Source: Phaseolus vulgaris
Taxonomy: Eukaryota > Streptophyta > Magnoliopsida > Fabales > Fabaceae
Length of the DNA stretch: 64,000 bases
Assembly (NCBI RefSeq): GCF_000499845.2
Contig: NC_023758.2
Span: 40,380,108 to 40,444,107 of the forward strand
Reading direction: 5' to 3'
Position 1 is the stretch's first letter, and every line of letters starts with the position of its first letter. The notes beneath the pieces were generated by a model that was not told the DNA's origin, did no database searches, and saw only the letters and a list, made by a program, of their open reading frames with translations. Positions 26,465 to 38,447 of the stretch are shown piece after piece. Both the position numbers and the translations under genes were made by a program.

Positions 26465-27360
26465 TGTTTCCTATACTCGCCTTTATAGTGTAATATTTAA
26501 AGGTAACATTCTCTCCGGCCTAACTATATAGGAAAAAAACAGGGCAAGACTTTTATGTTGCAAAAGGATGATAAATTACATTATGTCTGTATTTCCCTTG
26601 TCTCTACCATTTTTTTTTTCAATATGTCATTGGATTCACTTGCACAATGTTCACTGATTTAAGAACCCTTTCTTTTCTCATCTTTCTTGCCTCTTTTTGT
26701 GGCGATATGAATTCAGCTGTGTTCTTCCTGTGGTTGGGTTGTTTTAATCACTGAAATGAGTAATTAAAGTTTGAAAGCATTTTGAATTAATACATCATTG
26801 ACTAAAAACTTAGTGTTATAAAGACTAATTTGATTGCATGATTCTATTGTAGTATGCTTCTGAGTCTAGTTTTTGTGTTTCGTTGAAAAAGTATTTATTA
26901 AAAATATTAAAATAATTAACTATAATTTATTTAATAAAAATGGACTTACTTATAAATATATAAAGTAAAATAAGTTTATTTTTCCTCTTTAACTAAATTA
27001 TTTAAATTATTGGCGATGTACATTTATGTTTCTACTTTCTACTTTTTTTGAAATCAATACATGTTCAGTTTCTCTTCATTAATTGTAAATAATGAATGAA
27101 CGCTTAAAATAACTTTGAATCGTCTGAATTTATTTTTTAACTTGATATACTTAGAGGAACAAAACTAAATAAGAAGTGATAAATGCACATTTGAAATATT
27201 AAATGACATCTAATAAAAGAAAAAGAAAATGATGTCCACATGCAATACTCCGTCGTGAGGGTTGGCGAAGAATTCTCGTAACCTTAGAAAAAGTCCTTTA
27301 ATACAGCGCAAAACTGCTCCCAAACCAAATAATCTTTTTCTTTCTCTCTGATAAAAAAAA
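26465..27360. other. 3' flank of the Mediator-associated gene and promoter of the first sHSP gene
   Basis: No coding frame. Upstream of 27361 I see no perfect heat-shock element; the nearest sequence, around 27265-27275, has adjacent GAA and TTC but not the 2-bp spacing. A weak TATA-like TTTAATA lies near 27297. Confidence 0.45.
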
Positions 27361-27765
27361 ATGTCGATCGTTCCAAACGCCAACCCCTTCCAGGACTCCC
27401 CTTTCACGGCGCTATCCACCTCCGCACTGTCCTGCGACCCCTCGTTTCTGAGTGGGCAGTTCAAGTGGGAGGAGACGGCGGATGCGCACGTGCTGAAGGG
27501 CGAGGTGCCGGGGTTGAGGAGGGAGGATGTGAAGGTGGAGGTGGAAGACGGAAGAGTGCTTCAGGTGAGCGGAGCGATGACGGTGGAGACACAAGAAGAC
27601 AGCGACAGCAGCCACCGCGTCAACCGCAGAAGCTCCAATTTCAAAAAGTCTTTCACGGTCCCTCCCAACGCCCAACCCGATCACATGATGGCCTCCATGG
27701 AAGACGGCGTTCTCACCATCACGCTTCCCAAGACCAACCATGCCAACGCCATCTCCAACTCATAA
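27361..27765 (+). CDS. Divergent class I-related small heat-shock protein (134 aa)
   Basis: An intronless frame encodes an alpha-crystallin domain at about residues 34-125: FKWEETADAHVLKGEVPGL, EDVKVEVEDGRVLQVSG and MASMEDGVLTITLPK are the hallmark strands and the GVLT signature. sHSPs bind unfolding proteins and hold them for refolding. Against the 160-aa class I neighbours, the N-terminal arm lacks the MSLIPSF and [11 protein letters not shown] blocks, and the C-terminus ends NAISNS without the IEI (I-x-I) motif that docks dimers into 12-mers. The coding sequence is clearly richer in GC than its five neighbours, and no clear heat-shock element precedes it. It may be constitutive or developmentally expressed and form smaller assemblies; both points are inference. 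Confidence 0.85.
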   Translation: MSIVPNANPFQDSPFTALSTSALSCDPSFLSGQFKWEETADAHVLKGEVPGLRREDVKVEVEDGRVLQVSGAMTVETQEDSDSSHRVNRRSSNFKKSFTVPPNAQPDHMMASMEDGVLTITLPKTNHANAISNS

Positions 27766-28440
27766 CATCCATTCTTATCACATCTACCTCACTTCACAAA
27801 ATATTTCTTCATATGTAATCTTAGTATCCATAATTTCTTGTATCACAATTATCATTCTTTTCTTTATGACTTTAATTCAATTTTAATTACTTTATAAATT
27901 TTAAAATTTTCAATTCAGTTCTTATTGACAAGTTTTCGTGTAGTTAAAATAATTTTTGTTTTCATTATTTGTCATAAATAGATAAATAATTATTGTTTTT
28001 ATCCTTTTATCTTCAATTTATTTATTAATTTTTAATAATTTTTAATTTATTACTCAACTTATTTGCTTTTTTTAATAATTATTGTTGTATCACATATTTT
28101 TCAGTTTTTAAAATTAAATAATTGTTAGCATAAATAAACGATAATTTTATGGTAAAAGTAGTACAGTAAACATTAAGATATCTCATTTTTAATTTCTTAA
28201 CTTGTATAGTTTTCTATAACTACTTTTTTAAAATAATAAACAACTTATGTTAAGAAAAAATATTTTTTTTTACATAAAAAAATTACATTCTTTTATCCGT
28301 CTAAGTAATACTACAATTCTATTTTTTTCCACTTCTTTTGAAGGTTTTTCGTCTTTCTTCCGCATTAGATAACTCTGATATTGGGCTTTAATTGTTATTA
28401 TGTACATTGGGCCTAAGTAGTTCATATCCATAAGTACATG
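27766..28440. other. AT-rich spacer between sHSP genes
   Basis: No coding frame seen. Confidence 0.45.
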
Positions 28441-28479
28441 GAAACAAACAGAGCTTTCTCAATGATCCTGGGTAAATAT

Positions 28480-28576
28480 AGAAGTTTCCGGAATGATCTG
28501 AAACAGGTAACGCAAAACCAAAGTGAAAGCAGAATTTCTGGAACATACTACATTATCCTTTTGCTTCCTATAAATA
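28480..28576 (+). promoter_or_regulatory. Heat-shock elements and TATA box of sHSP gene A
   Basis: A perfect heat-shock element GAAgtTTCcgGAA lies at 28481-28493. A second at 28532-28543 has TTCtgGAA intact, but its first GAA is one base too close (a missing T). TATAAATA is at 28569-28576, 24 bp after the second element. These sites bind heat-shock factor trimers. Confidence 0.85.
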
Positions 28577-28656
28577 CTGCATCACTTCCTCTGCACATCA
28601 TCAAACTAGAAATCAATTAACTCTTTTTGAATCTGTGCAAGTAAAACAAACTCAAG

Positions 28657-29139
28657 ATGTCACTGATTCCAAGTTTCTTGGGTGGGCGAAGGAGCAACGT
28701 CTTTGATCCTTTCTCTCTGGAAGTGTGGGATCCCTTCAAGGATTTTCCTTTTCCCAATTCTCTTTCTCCCTCCTTCCCTGAATTTTCACGCCAGAATTCA
28801 GCATTTGTGAGCACCCATGTGGATTGGAAGGAGACCCCGGAGGCACACGTGTTCAAGGCTGACATTCCAGGACTGAAGAAGGAGGAAGTGAAGGTAGAGA
28901 TTGAAGACGATAGGGTTCTTCAGATAAGCGGAGAGAGGAACGTGGAGAAGGAAGATAAGAATGACACATTGCATCGCGTGGAGCGTAGCAGTGGGAAGTT
29001 CATGAGGAAGTTCAGATTGCCGGAGAATGCAAAAGTGGATCAAGTGAAGGCTTCTATGGAAAATGGTGTGCTCACTGTCACTGTTCCCAAGGAAGAGGTT
29101 AAGAAGCCTGATGTCAAGTCCATTGAAATTTCTGGTTAA
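28657..29139 (+). CDS. Class I small heat-shock protein, gene A (160 aa)
   Basis: Cytosolic class I sHSP, an ATP-independent chaperone that forms large oligomers. The N-terminal arm is residues 1-50 ([19 protein letters not shown]); the alpha-crystallin domain is about 51-145 with [29 protein letters not shown] and the [11 protein letters not shown] strand; the I-x-I motif is Ile156-Glu-Ile158. Intronless, as usual for this class, with the full family length. Nearly identical to gene E (differences only at 8, 114 and 118). The class-typical Trp in DTWHRVER is Leu105 here and in E. An AATAAA signal follows at 29221. The start codon has no in-frame alternative upstream and begins the conserved MSLIP. 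Confidence 0.96.
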   Translation: MSLIPSFLGGRRSNVFDPFSLEVWDPFKDFPFPNSLSPSFPEFSRQNSAFVSTHVDWKETPEAHVFKADIPGLKKEEVKVEIEDDRVLQISGERNVEKEDKNDTLHRVERSSGKFMRKFRLPENAKVDQVKASMENGVLTVTVPKEEVKKPDVKSIEISG

Positions 29140-29226
29140 GGGTACTTTGTCACTTTGTTGAAAATTTGATGATCTTGTGTTTTTTATGTTATAAAGATGT
29201 TGTATGAAATGCATAAGAAAAATAAA

Positions 29227-32200
29227 GTTTGATTTGTATAATATGTTTTGGAAAAGTAAAATCCCCTTCATTAAGAGTATGGTTTGCTTCTGTGTGTGAG
29301 TTTCCATGCAATGATCAAAGCTAATGGTGTTTCTTATGCTTTTACCTGTAGCCTTCATAGCTCAATCCAATGAGCTTTTTTCATATGGTTAAAAAGATTT
29401 TAATGTCAACTCATTTCATTCTAGATCTCTTCAAATAAATTACTTCTACCAATCGGGATATGTTTTTCGTTAACAAAAGAAGTTCTAAAACTGCTTTATA
29501 ATGTAAAATATTATTATATTATTTTTAGGGGTTGTTTACTATTGGGAGTGTCAAAGAACTTTTTCGTTTGATAAACTTTGTTTTTTTGAGTCAAGAAAAT
29601 TTTAGCACAACTAAGGAAAAACGAAAGCGTTTATTTGACACTATTTCTTGAAAAACTTTCATTTGAGGCTAAGTGAGGTTGACGTGGCAAAGCGTATATA
29701 TGTAATGGTAATAACTGAGGCTGACATAGGATATATGAAATGCAATGAATAAATAAATTTGTATGATCTGATTCAAGTGACATTAAACATATTAAGAATA
29801 AGAAGTTGTATTTTTAGTATAAAATCTGTCTTTAGTAGGTTTTGGTGAATATGTATAAACTAATTACATATATCAACAGATTCAATTATAATTTTTTTTT
29901 ATAACATGAGAATTTATATAAAAAGAAAATTATAAAATCCTTTTAACATAATCTAAAATTAATATTTAATTTAAATATAATTAATTTTACAATACTAAAC
30001 TGGATTCTTAATTAAATTAATTATCAGTATTAATATTATTATATTTAAAAAAACATGTTTATAGTTTAGTTTATAATCCAAAAATTGTTGTTGGAACTTC
30101 TTTCCCTCTTATATATAATCTAACATCACATCCATGCCAAAAATTTAATTAACTAAAAAATTAGTTAAAAAGTATTTAAGTGACTTAAATTTTCTATTAA
30201 ACTCCTACTTTTTCCACTTTTGACTTGTTAGTTACACGTATTTTAAAAAAACTTTTTGAGTCAAAAGTATAGTACTTTTGAATTCGTTAACACAAAGAAT
30301 ATAATGAATAGTTAAGATTTACAAAAGTAAATTTTTTTATTATCAAAGGTTTTAAGTAATCATTGAAGGTCTATAATCCTAAGCCATCTCTCAATTGATT
30401 CAGTGAAAATTAGTTCTCAAATTATCTCCAACCCAATTAAACTAGTAACAAAAGTAAAAATAAAAAGAATAAATTATGTTGATTTAGCATGAGAATATAA
30501 AAAGATTAAAAATAAAAAAAATATAATTTACTCTTAAGTTTTTTTCATCGATAAATTTATCATAAGTTATCTAATTATTAATATTTGATAAATTTCTCAT
30601 AATTATTTAATTATTAAAATTTAAATATAAAAATTCATTCTCAATCATGCGTTCAAGTAGAATTTTTTAAATTTTTTTTTTAAAATGCGTTCAAAAGTAC
30701 GATTTTTTCACAAAAGTTAATTTTTTAAATAATGATAAAATCAAAACAACTGTTATAGAAAATTGAAAAACAAAATTTTTATTATTAAAATTCAATGAAA
30801 AATTACAAAAGAATCAATTAAAAAATTTTAGCATTTCATGAAAAGGCAAAATATAAAAATAAAAATATAAAATAATAAACAAGAAAGCAACTTTGCACTC
30901 AATTATATATTGATGTCTATGTATATGTTGTTTAATTCTCTTTTCCACATTCTATGATGGAGATTCTATGATCTAGAAAACAACTTGAACTTTTGCATAT
31001 TTTGTTCATTTATAAATATAGACATTTTATTTAAAAAATTTATTGTAAAAACACAAAATTAAAAAAAATTAAAACACATATAAATTCAATTATTAAATTT
31101 TAATTAAAATAATAAATTGTTATAAGTGAGAATCTACACTTATATAAAAAAAAACTATTTTTTCTACTTTTGATGCATTTTTTTGTTTCACCAAATAAAC
31201 AAATAAATTTTATTTAAAAATGATAGTGTTATAGTCTTTCACAACAAAATACAACAAACAGACAAGGTTAACAAAAATGAAGTATTTCATTACACCTCGT
31301 TTGAAAAATTCAAATGGCATAATTTTTCACTAAAGTCAAGGTTAAGAGAAATGAAGTCTCCCCACCAATCTTAAAAGTAGCAAAAATATTCTTAAGTGAA
31401 CCAATTTTTTTACTACAAACCTATTTTTTTCATCTTTTACGTATTAGTTACACACATTTGAACAAATATATTGGAATCGAAAATGATCACTATAGGAATT
31501 GTAGAAAAAAAAACTACAAATAACATCTAAGATTCACAAAATTGAAGTCTCCATCATACCTAAATATTCGTTAGAAAATACCTAAGCCACCCAAATATTT
31601 CATTAAAATCCTATTTCTTTCACATAATTTTTCGAAGTTCTAAGTTATTAATGAAATGTATAACTTTTAAATGATTATATAACTATTAAATTATTTGATG
31701 AATAAGTTTGTAAATTTATTACATTTACAAAATAAAAGTAACAAAAATATTAATAATATAATGTAATAATGTAGTTGTAGCTAATGATCACTTTGACACA
31801 GCTCAATACACATCATCATGTAAGCTAATATATTATTAAGGGGGACTCTGCAGCCTCAAATTCCTCTATCTTTCACTTTCACATTGTTATGTGTAACAAC
31901 AAAAACGGGGAAATTTTTAAAATCGTGCAATTTTCGTAAACAATTATTAAAATGGGTTGATTTTGAAAATTTTGTCCATATCGGATTAGCATTATATAAT
32001 AATTTTTTAAATAAATCATACATGACACGTTGTTTTGAATTTATAAAAGAAAACTGTGTCACTATAAGTGTTTTGAATTTGTAAAAGTGAAAATTGCGTT
32101 AATGTTATCATTTTTTAATTTTTTGTTATTTCATGTCTAGATATTTCGTTTGTTCATCTGGATATCATAATGTTGGTTATAGGTGCGTACAAATTTCACT

Positions 32201-32830
32201 ATATATTCTCATATTTAAAATAAAAATTCATTCACATATACTCTAGTATGGAATTTTATTTTTTATCATTCTAGTCAAATAACGGATATATTTATATTTG
32301 TGTTCACATTCATCTCTTATTATTTTAAATATTAATTAAATAATTTTTAAAAAAAACATGTTATTATTAAAGATTCAATGTTCAAAGAACTCGTATTCTA
32401 AGAATTTAGACTATAGAACACTTAAAATTAAAAGTAAAATATTTTAATGTAAAAAATAAATATTAAAAAATGATAAATAAGTAAATGTGTGTCTTATTTG
32501 ATTGATAAAATGAGATTTAAATTTTCCAAAATTCAGTTAACATTTGAATAAAATATTATAAAAGAAAATGTGTAATCGAGAATAAACATTGTGATATGGA
32601 AATAAATATTTTAGTATATAAGTGTATTTTTGTGAATATTAAACAAATCAAATAACATATGAGATAAAAATAAAAAATTGTGTGAAAAAAAGAAAAAATA
32701 ATAAAATACTTTTTTTAATTATCTTATAAACTATAAATATTTTAATAATTTAAATTAAAGACGGAAATAATTTTCCATCCAAATCTGGAGAGGTAGCTTA
32801 GGAAAGGATTTAAAAAGAAAAAAGACAATG
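29227..32830. other. AT-rich spacer with degenerate ~180-bp repeats
   Basis: No gene. Between about 30120-30330 and 31150-31640 there are decayed copies of a unit (a CTACTTTTGATGCA-like core, then CACAAAAGTGAAGT and a CTAAATTTT..CACTAAA stretch) that forms a clearer tandem run at 34330-35345. About 31740-31900 is similar to 35440-35560. Confidence 0.5.
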
Positions 32831-32925
32831 ATATTAAAAGGACTAGAACCTGCTAGATCCTGCGGAATAAGATTAGAAGTTTGCGGCATCATATGAGACT
32901 AGAAAGAACGAAGCAAAGTGAGAAT

Positions 32926-32972
32926 AGAATTTTCTGGAACATACCACATTATCCTTTCACCTCCTATAAATA
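32926..32972 (+). promoter_or_regulatory. Heat-shock element and TATA box of sHSP gene B
   Basis: GAAttTTCtgGAA at 32927-32939 is a perfect three-unit heat-shock element. TATAAATA at 32965-32972 follows after 24 bp. The distal site near 32876 has decayed (TTTGCGG instead of TTCnnGAA). Confidence 0.88.
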
Positions 32973-33079
32973 CTGCATCACTTCCTCTGCACATCATCAA
33001 ACTAGAAATCAATTACCTCTGTTTAACATTTCACTAAATCTCCCAACTTTCGAATCTCTGCAAGTAAGACAAAGTGAAG

Positions 33080-33562
33080 ATGTCACTGATACCAAGTTTC
33101 TTGGGTGGGCGACGGAGCAACGTCTTTGATCCTTTCTCCCTGGATGTGTGGGATCCCTTCAAGGATTTCCCTTTCCCCAATTCTCTTTCTTCCTCCTTCC
33201 CCGATTTTTCACGCCAAAATTCAGCATTTGTGAGCACCCATGTGGATTGGAAGGAGACCCCGGAGGCACACGTCTTCAGGGCTGACATTCCAGGACTGAA
33301 GAAGGAGGAAGTGAAGGTAGAGATTGAAGATGATAGGGTTCTCCAGATAAGTGGAGAGAGGAATGTTGAGAAGGAAGATAAGAACGACACGTGGCATCGC
33401 GTGGAGCGTAGCAGTGGGAAGTTCATGAGGAGGTTCAGATTGCCGGAGAATGCAAAAGTGAATGAAGTAAAGGCTTCTATGGAAAATGGTGTTCTCACTG
33501 TTAGTGTTCCTAAGGAAGATTCTAAGAAGCCTGATGTGAAGGCCATTGAAATTTCTGGTTAA
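33080..33562 (+). CDS. Class I small heat-shock protein, gene B (160 aa)
   Basis: Intronless class I sHSP with the family arm, alpha-crystallin domain (51-145, Trp105 present) and C-terminal IEI. The start is the ATG at 33080 that opens MSLIPSF; the GTG six bases upstream is not used in plants. Closest to gene D: both have [18 protein letters not shown] and KAIEISG. They differ at seven positions (5, 30, 42, 126, 128, 129, 148). Gene B alone has Asn128-Glu129. An AATAAA signal is at 33665. Flanks on both sides match those of gene D, showing a segmental duplication. Confidence 0.96.
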   Translation: MSLIPSFLGGRRSNVFDPFSLDVWDPFKDFPFPNSLSSSFPDFSRQNSAFVSTHVDWKETPEAHVFRADIPGLKKEEVKVEIEDDRVLQISGERNVEKEDKNDTWHRVERSSGKFMRRFRLPENAKVNEVKASMENGVLTVSVPKEDSKKPDVKAIEISG

Positions 33563-33670
33563 GTTTACTTTTGGAAAATCTGGTGTTATGTTTGCTGAGG
33601 ATCAAGTGTGTGATTGATGCTATAAAGATTGTGTAAACTACAAGTAGCAATGTGGTTGTTGAGAAATAAA

Positions 33671-34320
33671 ATTTCATTTTGATAACTTTGGTTTGAAAGA
33701 ATATCTTAGAATAGTTTTTATCTGATGCTCAAATAATACTGAGTTAGTGTAAGAGGTTAACCATTATATGCTGATGGTTTAATATTTAAGTTTGATTAGC
33801 AGCAAATAATAGTACAGAAAATAAAATAATGTAGTGTATATTATCATAACAGCTGCCTATTGCACTAAGATGTGATAGAATGCACTTAAAGATTAACAGA
33901 GCAATATGAATTTAGGGTCACCTTTTGAATTGAATCTTTTGAAATTGAAGAAGTATAACAATATCTTAAGGAAGAATTTACATAATTAAAGGAAGGAAAG
34001 GAGAAGAATACTACTAAGAGAAGACTATAATATCCAGATTATATATGAAAAATCAAATTCTGTGTTTGCGATATTGGAGAACAACAACTTCCACATATAT
34101 TTTTTTGGTACATTTTCTTTAACTCAGAGTACATCACATCACCTTCCAATAATGTCTACCAACTAAGTTTATTGAATTATCAAGTGACATTTTTATCCAT
34201 TATCAAATAGGAGTAAAGATAAATACATACATTAATTCATTATAAATGTGATTATGGTGTTGAATGGTATAATTAAACATCGTAAAATCGTTATCGCTTA
34301 AGTATAAATAAACCATTATA
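33671..34320. repeat. 3' flank of gene B shared with gene D
   Basis: Sequence to about 34035 (including AGCAATATGAATTTAG, GGTCACCTTTTGAATTGAAT and AAGAGAAGACTA) recurs in order after gene D at about 43080-43310. Part of it also follows gene C (about 38640-38830). No coding frame. Confidence 0.75.
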
Positions 34321-34329
34321 AGTACTAAC

Positions 34330-35345
34330 ATACTATAAGAACACACATTTTCACTTTTGATGCATTCACACATTTCTATAATCTTTTACAATAGATAATG
34401 GGATAGTTATTCCTTGGCAAAAAAAATTACATTGAACAACTAATGTTAAAAAAAAAAAATCTTTCGTCATGCCTTAAAACCTTTAAAAATTACATAAGTG
34501 ATCTAAATTTTACACTAAAATCCTATTTCGTTTTTTATTTGTGACTATCACCACACATTTTTAAAAAAAATATTATGGAATAGAAAATTATATTTTTTGA
34601 TTATGTGACAATAAAACTACAATGAACAACCAAATTTCATATAAATGAAGTCTCAACATACTCAAGTGATCTAAATTTTTTACTAAACTCATATTTCCCC
34701 ATTTAATGTGTTAGTTATATAAATTTTAGAAAAAAATTTCAAATAAAAAATTAGGATTATTGAATTTATTAATAAAAAGACTATAGTGAAGAATTAAGGT
34801 TCACAAAAGTGAAGTACCTCAAAAATCCTTGCAACATACTCAAGTGATCTAAATTTTCCTCTAAAACCTATTTCTTTTCTACTTTTATGCAATTCCACAA
34901 TTTTTTTATACCGTTAAATTCTTTGACCAAAAAGATTACAACAAACAAAAGAGATTCATAAAATTGAATTCTTCCACTACACCTAAAAAATTATTAGAAA
35001 AAACCAAATGACAATTTTTTTTCCACCAAAAATCTATATTTTTTTTTCATTTCAATGCCTTAGTTACATGCATGCATTTCTACAAATATTTTGGAATTGA
35101 GAATGGTAAAGTTGGATTCTTTAGGAAAATAAAACTTATATAGTTAACAATTAAGATTCACAAAGTTGAACTTCCCATTAATCCTAGAAACTGTAAAAAA
35201 ATACGTGACTAAACTTTTTCACTAAAACTCTTTTGAACTACAAATAGTAATCAAGGTTCACAAAAATAAAGTCTCTATAATATCATACCTAAGAAGTCAC
35301 CAAATACTTCATTAAAACCCTATTTTCTCACAGAACTTTTCTAAT
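34330..35345. repeat. Degenerate tandem repeat, roughly 170-190 bp, five to six units
   Basis: Each unit has, in order, a TTTCACTTTTGATGCA-like start, an acyclic A/T stretch, a GAACAACTAAGATTCACAAA-like block, a GAAGTCTC-like block and a CAAGTGATCTAAATTTT block ending near CACTAAAACCCTATTT. Units are strongly diverged. Related pieces lie on the other side of gene B at 30120-31640. It looks like an old satellite or a nested transposon tail. Confidence 0.6.
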
Positions 35346-35645
35346 GAAATGTACAACTTCTAAATAATTAAAACCATTATATTGAATTAGTTCATGAATA
35401 AATTTATAAATATATTTACAAAATAAAAGTAAAAATAAAAATTAATATTGTAATATATTAATGTGATTTAGCTAATGAAGTCACTTTCATACCACTGAAT
35501 ACTCATTCTTAAATTCCTTCATCTATCACTTTCACATTGTTATGTGTGACCAAACAAAACTTAATGTCAGCATTATTACTCTAGTCTGCCATAATTTTTT
35601 TAAAGGACCTATATTTATATATATATATATATATATTATCATACA

Positions 35646-36010
35646 CAATAAAAAAAATTACTAAATAAAAATTAATTTTAAACATAAAAATAATTAGTTA
35701 TTATAGTGATTAAATTAGAAATTATTTTAAAAATTAAAAAAATTATTAGTTTCTAAATTAGTTTTTATTGTTGACAACAAAAATTTAAATCGATATCTAA
35801 CTAACTATCAAGGTTTTATTTATCAATTATTTAAATTATAAATTTGGTAGTAAAAATTTTGGTAACTAATTAGATACCAATTTAGAAACTATTTATCAAT
35901 AATATAAATTAATTTAAAAAATAATAATTTTTTAGTCTCTAATTTAATTATTATATTAATTAATTATTTTTATCTCTAAAATTAATTTTTATTTAATAAT
36001 TTTATTGTAG
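35646..36010. mobile_element. Foldback element with ~180-bp inverted arms
   Basis: The left arm starting near TAAATAAAAATTAATTTTA and ending near 35830 is matched by the reverse complement of the right arm that ends near 36010. The arms share blocks such as AATAATTAGTTATTATAGT, TTTCTAAATT and GATACCAATTTAG. No protein is encoded, so this is a non-autonomous (MITE-like) element. The transcript would form a long hairpin. Confidence 0.7.
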
Positions 36011-36224
36011 TTGTAAGTTACAAATTGCTGACTAATTTAGAAAATGTAAATAAAAAATTACTACAATATAGCTTTTAATAACACTTTTTCATTACAGTAA
36101 AAAATTAATATATATATATATTAAAAAGTAGGTGGTATAGTAAAATACATAAAATAAAATAGGATTCTATATTATAATGATTGTTTTAAAGATGATTTAA
36201 GTAGTAAAAACCTAAAAATCTATT

Positions 36225-36545
36225 GTTTAAAGATTTTCTACAAGAAAATAATAGACAAAAAATAATTAGTTGCTATAATGATTAAATTAAAAATTACTTT
36301 AGAGACTAAAAAATGTTTTGATTTTTAAATTAGTTTATATTATTGTTAAATAATTTTTAAATTGATATTTAATTAACTTTCAAGGTTTTAATTACCAATT
36401 ATTTAGATACCAATTTAGAAATTATTTAACTATAAATGAAATTAATTTAAGAACTAAAAAAAATTAAAATAATATTTAATTTAGTCACTATAATAACTAA
36501 TTATTTTCTATTTTTAAAATTGATTTTTATTTCATAATTATCTTC
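36225..36545. mobile_element. Second, decayed foldback element of the same family
   Basis: AATAATTAGTTGCTATAATG on the left and CACTATAATAACTAATTATT on the right form inverted arms that match the element at 35646-36010. Confidence 0.65.
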
Positions 36546-37720
36546 TAATGTAATGTAATCTTCTCTTGTCATTGATTGAATTGTAAAGGTCATCACTATT
36601 TTTTTTTAGAAAAAAGTGTTGTTATGATATGAATAGTAAAAAATATATATTTAACACTGTTTATAATAATATAAAAATAAATAAAATATTAATTTATTAT
36701 GATGTTAAGTGTTTGTTGTTAGTGTGTTCTTATATAAGTACTTGTATTCTAATCACCTAAAATTGCTGTCAAAACCCCTAGTGTAAAGTCACAAATTATC
36801 CATTCTTATGGTTCGTTTGGATCTGAGTGAACATTGTTCACTCGAAAAAAAAAATAATATCTTTTATATTTGTATCCATTCAATTGCTAAGATAGAAAGG
36901 CAATGAATTGTGGAAGAGTAATAAAATCATTCTCCTCTGTGAAGAGAAGAAAAGCAAAGAAATATGCCAGAAGTTATATAATATGATTAAAAAGTTAAAA
37001 TTATCCTTAACTTTTTTATACACATATAAAAATAACATTTTTATATATTACAATAACAATAAAAAATTGTTTTTGATTTGATTTTATTAAAATATTTTGC
37101 ATATGTATTTATAATAAAAATAAATAAAAATAAATAAAACTATGTTTTTACATAAAAAATTATTTGAAGTTGAAATAAAAGTTTTTTAAATTTTTTACAT
37201 TCCTAACTTTATAACTGAAATTTTACTTTTATGCTGATATTTCATATGTTAAGTAATTTGTAATTTGTTTAAAAATCTCATATTTTAAAGATATGAGAAA
37301 ATTTATAAATCTACACTTTACATATTTTAAAAAAATTAAAAATTCTCTTACAATCATCCTATCATTCACAAACTTATATAATTTTTTCTCACAAATCCAT
37401 TTTAATATATCTTAATCCAAATAATTTCTCTTTTTTTATATTTTCCTCTCAAATCACTACAAATTTATCAAGGTATTTTTGTTATAATAAAATACTTTTT
37501 TAACTTAATTACATTTTTCATCTAAATAGTGAAATTTGAATTCATTTAAAGGAAAGATTTTATTATTTTTTCTTTTTTAATATTTTTTATTTCATGTCTA
37601 GTGATATCTTGTATATGTTTCATGGGTTTTGTAGAATTCTGTAGGCTTTTATCGGTTATAATGTATTGTATAATGTGTGGATCAAAATAATATTAATAAA
37701 AAACAAGACAATAATATCTA
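36546..37720. other. AT-rich spacer, no gene seen
   Basis: AT-rich DNA with stops in all frames, ending in the gene C promoter. Confidence 0.45.
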
Positions 37721-37727
37721 AAAGACC

Positions 37728-37856
37728 AGAACCTTCTAAATCATGCGGGATAAGTACAGAAGTTTGTGGAATCATGTGAAACTTGGAAAGAATGGAGCAA
37801 AGTGAGAATAGAACGTTCTGGACCATATTACAGTATCCTTTCACTTCCTATAAATA
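37728..37856 (+). promoter_or_regulatory. Heat-shock elements and TATA box of sHSP gene C
   Basis: A distal two-unit element GAAccTTC is at 37729-37736. The proximal element GAAcgTTCtgGAc (37811-37823) has its third unit altered from GAA to GAC. TATAAATA is at 37849-37856, again 24 bp after the proximal element. Confidence 0.82.
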
Positions 37857-37964
37857 CTGCATCAGTTCCTCTGTACATCATCAAACCATAACAGAATTAC
37901 CTGATTACGATCACACTACAACCTGCTAAGTTTCAAATTTCTGACAAGTTCTATAATTATAAGC

Positions 37965-38447
37965 ATGTCGCTAATTCCAAGTTTCTTCGGTGGGCGAAGG
38001 AGCAACGTCTTTGATCCTTTCTCTCTGGATGTGTTTGATCCCTTCAAGGGTTTTCCTTTCCCTGATTCTCTTTCTTCTTCATTCCCTGAGATTTCACGCC
38101 AAAATTCAGCATTTGTGAGCACCCATGTGGATTGGAAGGAGACCCCGGAGGCACACGTGTTCAAGGCTGACATTCCAGGACTGAAGAAGGAGGAAGTGAA
38201 GGTAGAAATCGAAGATGATAGGGTTCTTCAGATAAGCGGAGAGAGGAAGGTGGAGAAGGAAGATAAGAACGACACGTGGCATCGCGTGGAGCGTAGCAGC
38301 GGGAAGTTCATGAGGAGGTTCAGATTGCCGGAGAATGCAAAAGTGGATGAGGTGAAGGCTTCTGTGGAAAATGGTGTTCTCACTGTCACTGTTCCCAAGG
38401 AAGAGGTTAAGAAGCCTGATGTCAAGTCCATTGAAATTTCTGAGTAA
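37965..38447 (+). CDS. Class I small heat-shock protein, gene C (160 aa)
   Basis: Intronless class I sHSP with the full arm, domain and IEI tail. It is the odd member of the five: Phe24 instead of Trp, Gly29, Asp34, Ile43, Lys95 (GERKVEKED), Val134 and a terminal Glu160 in place of Gly. Trp105 is present. Its synonymous AGC in the SSG codons is shared with the broken copy at 43318, which is probably derived from a gene of this branch. AATAAA at 38548. Confidence 0.96.
   Translation: MSLIPSFFGGRRSNVFDPFSLDVFDPFKGFPFPDSLSSSFPEISRQNSAFVSTHVDWKETPEAHVFKADIPGLKKEEVKVEIEDDRVLQISGERKVEKEDKNDTWHRVERSSGKFMRRFRLPENAKVDEVKASVENGVLTVTVPKEEVKKPDVKSIEISE

Noticed and set aside
28798..29358. Long minus-strand frames antisense to sHSP genes (also at 33034, 38106, 42340 and others)
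   Set aside because: They mirror the codon pattern of the sHSP genes, repeat in every copy, and encode no known domain.
33074..33079. Two extra N-terminal codons (GTG AAG) before genes B and D
   Set aside because: GTG is not a normal nuclear start in plants; the conserved MSLIPSF or MSLISSF begins at the following ATG.
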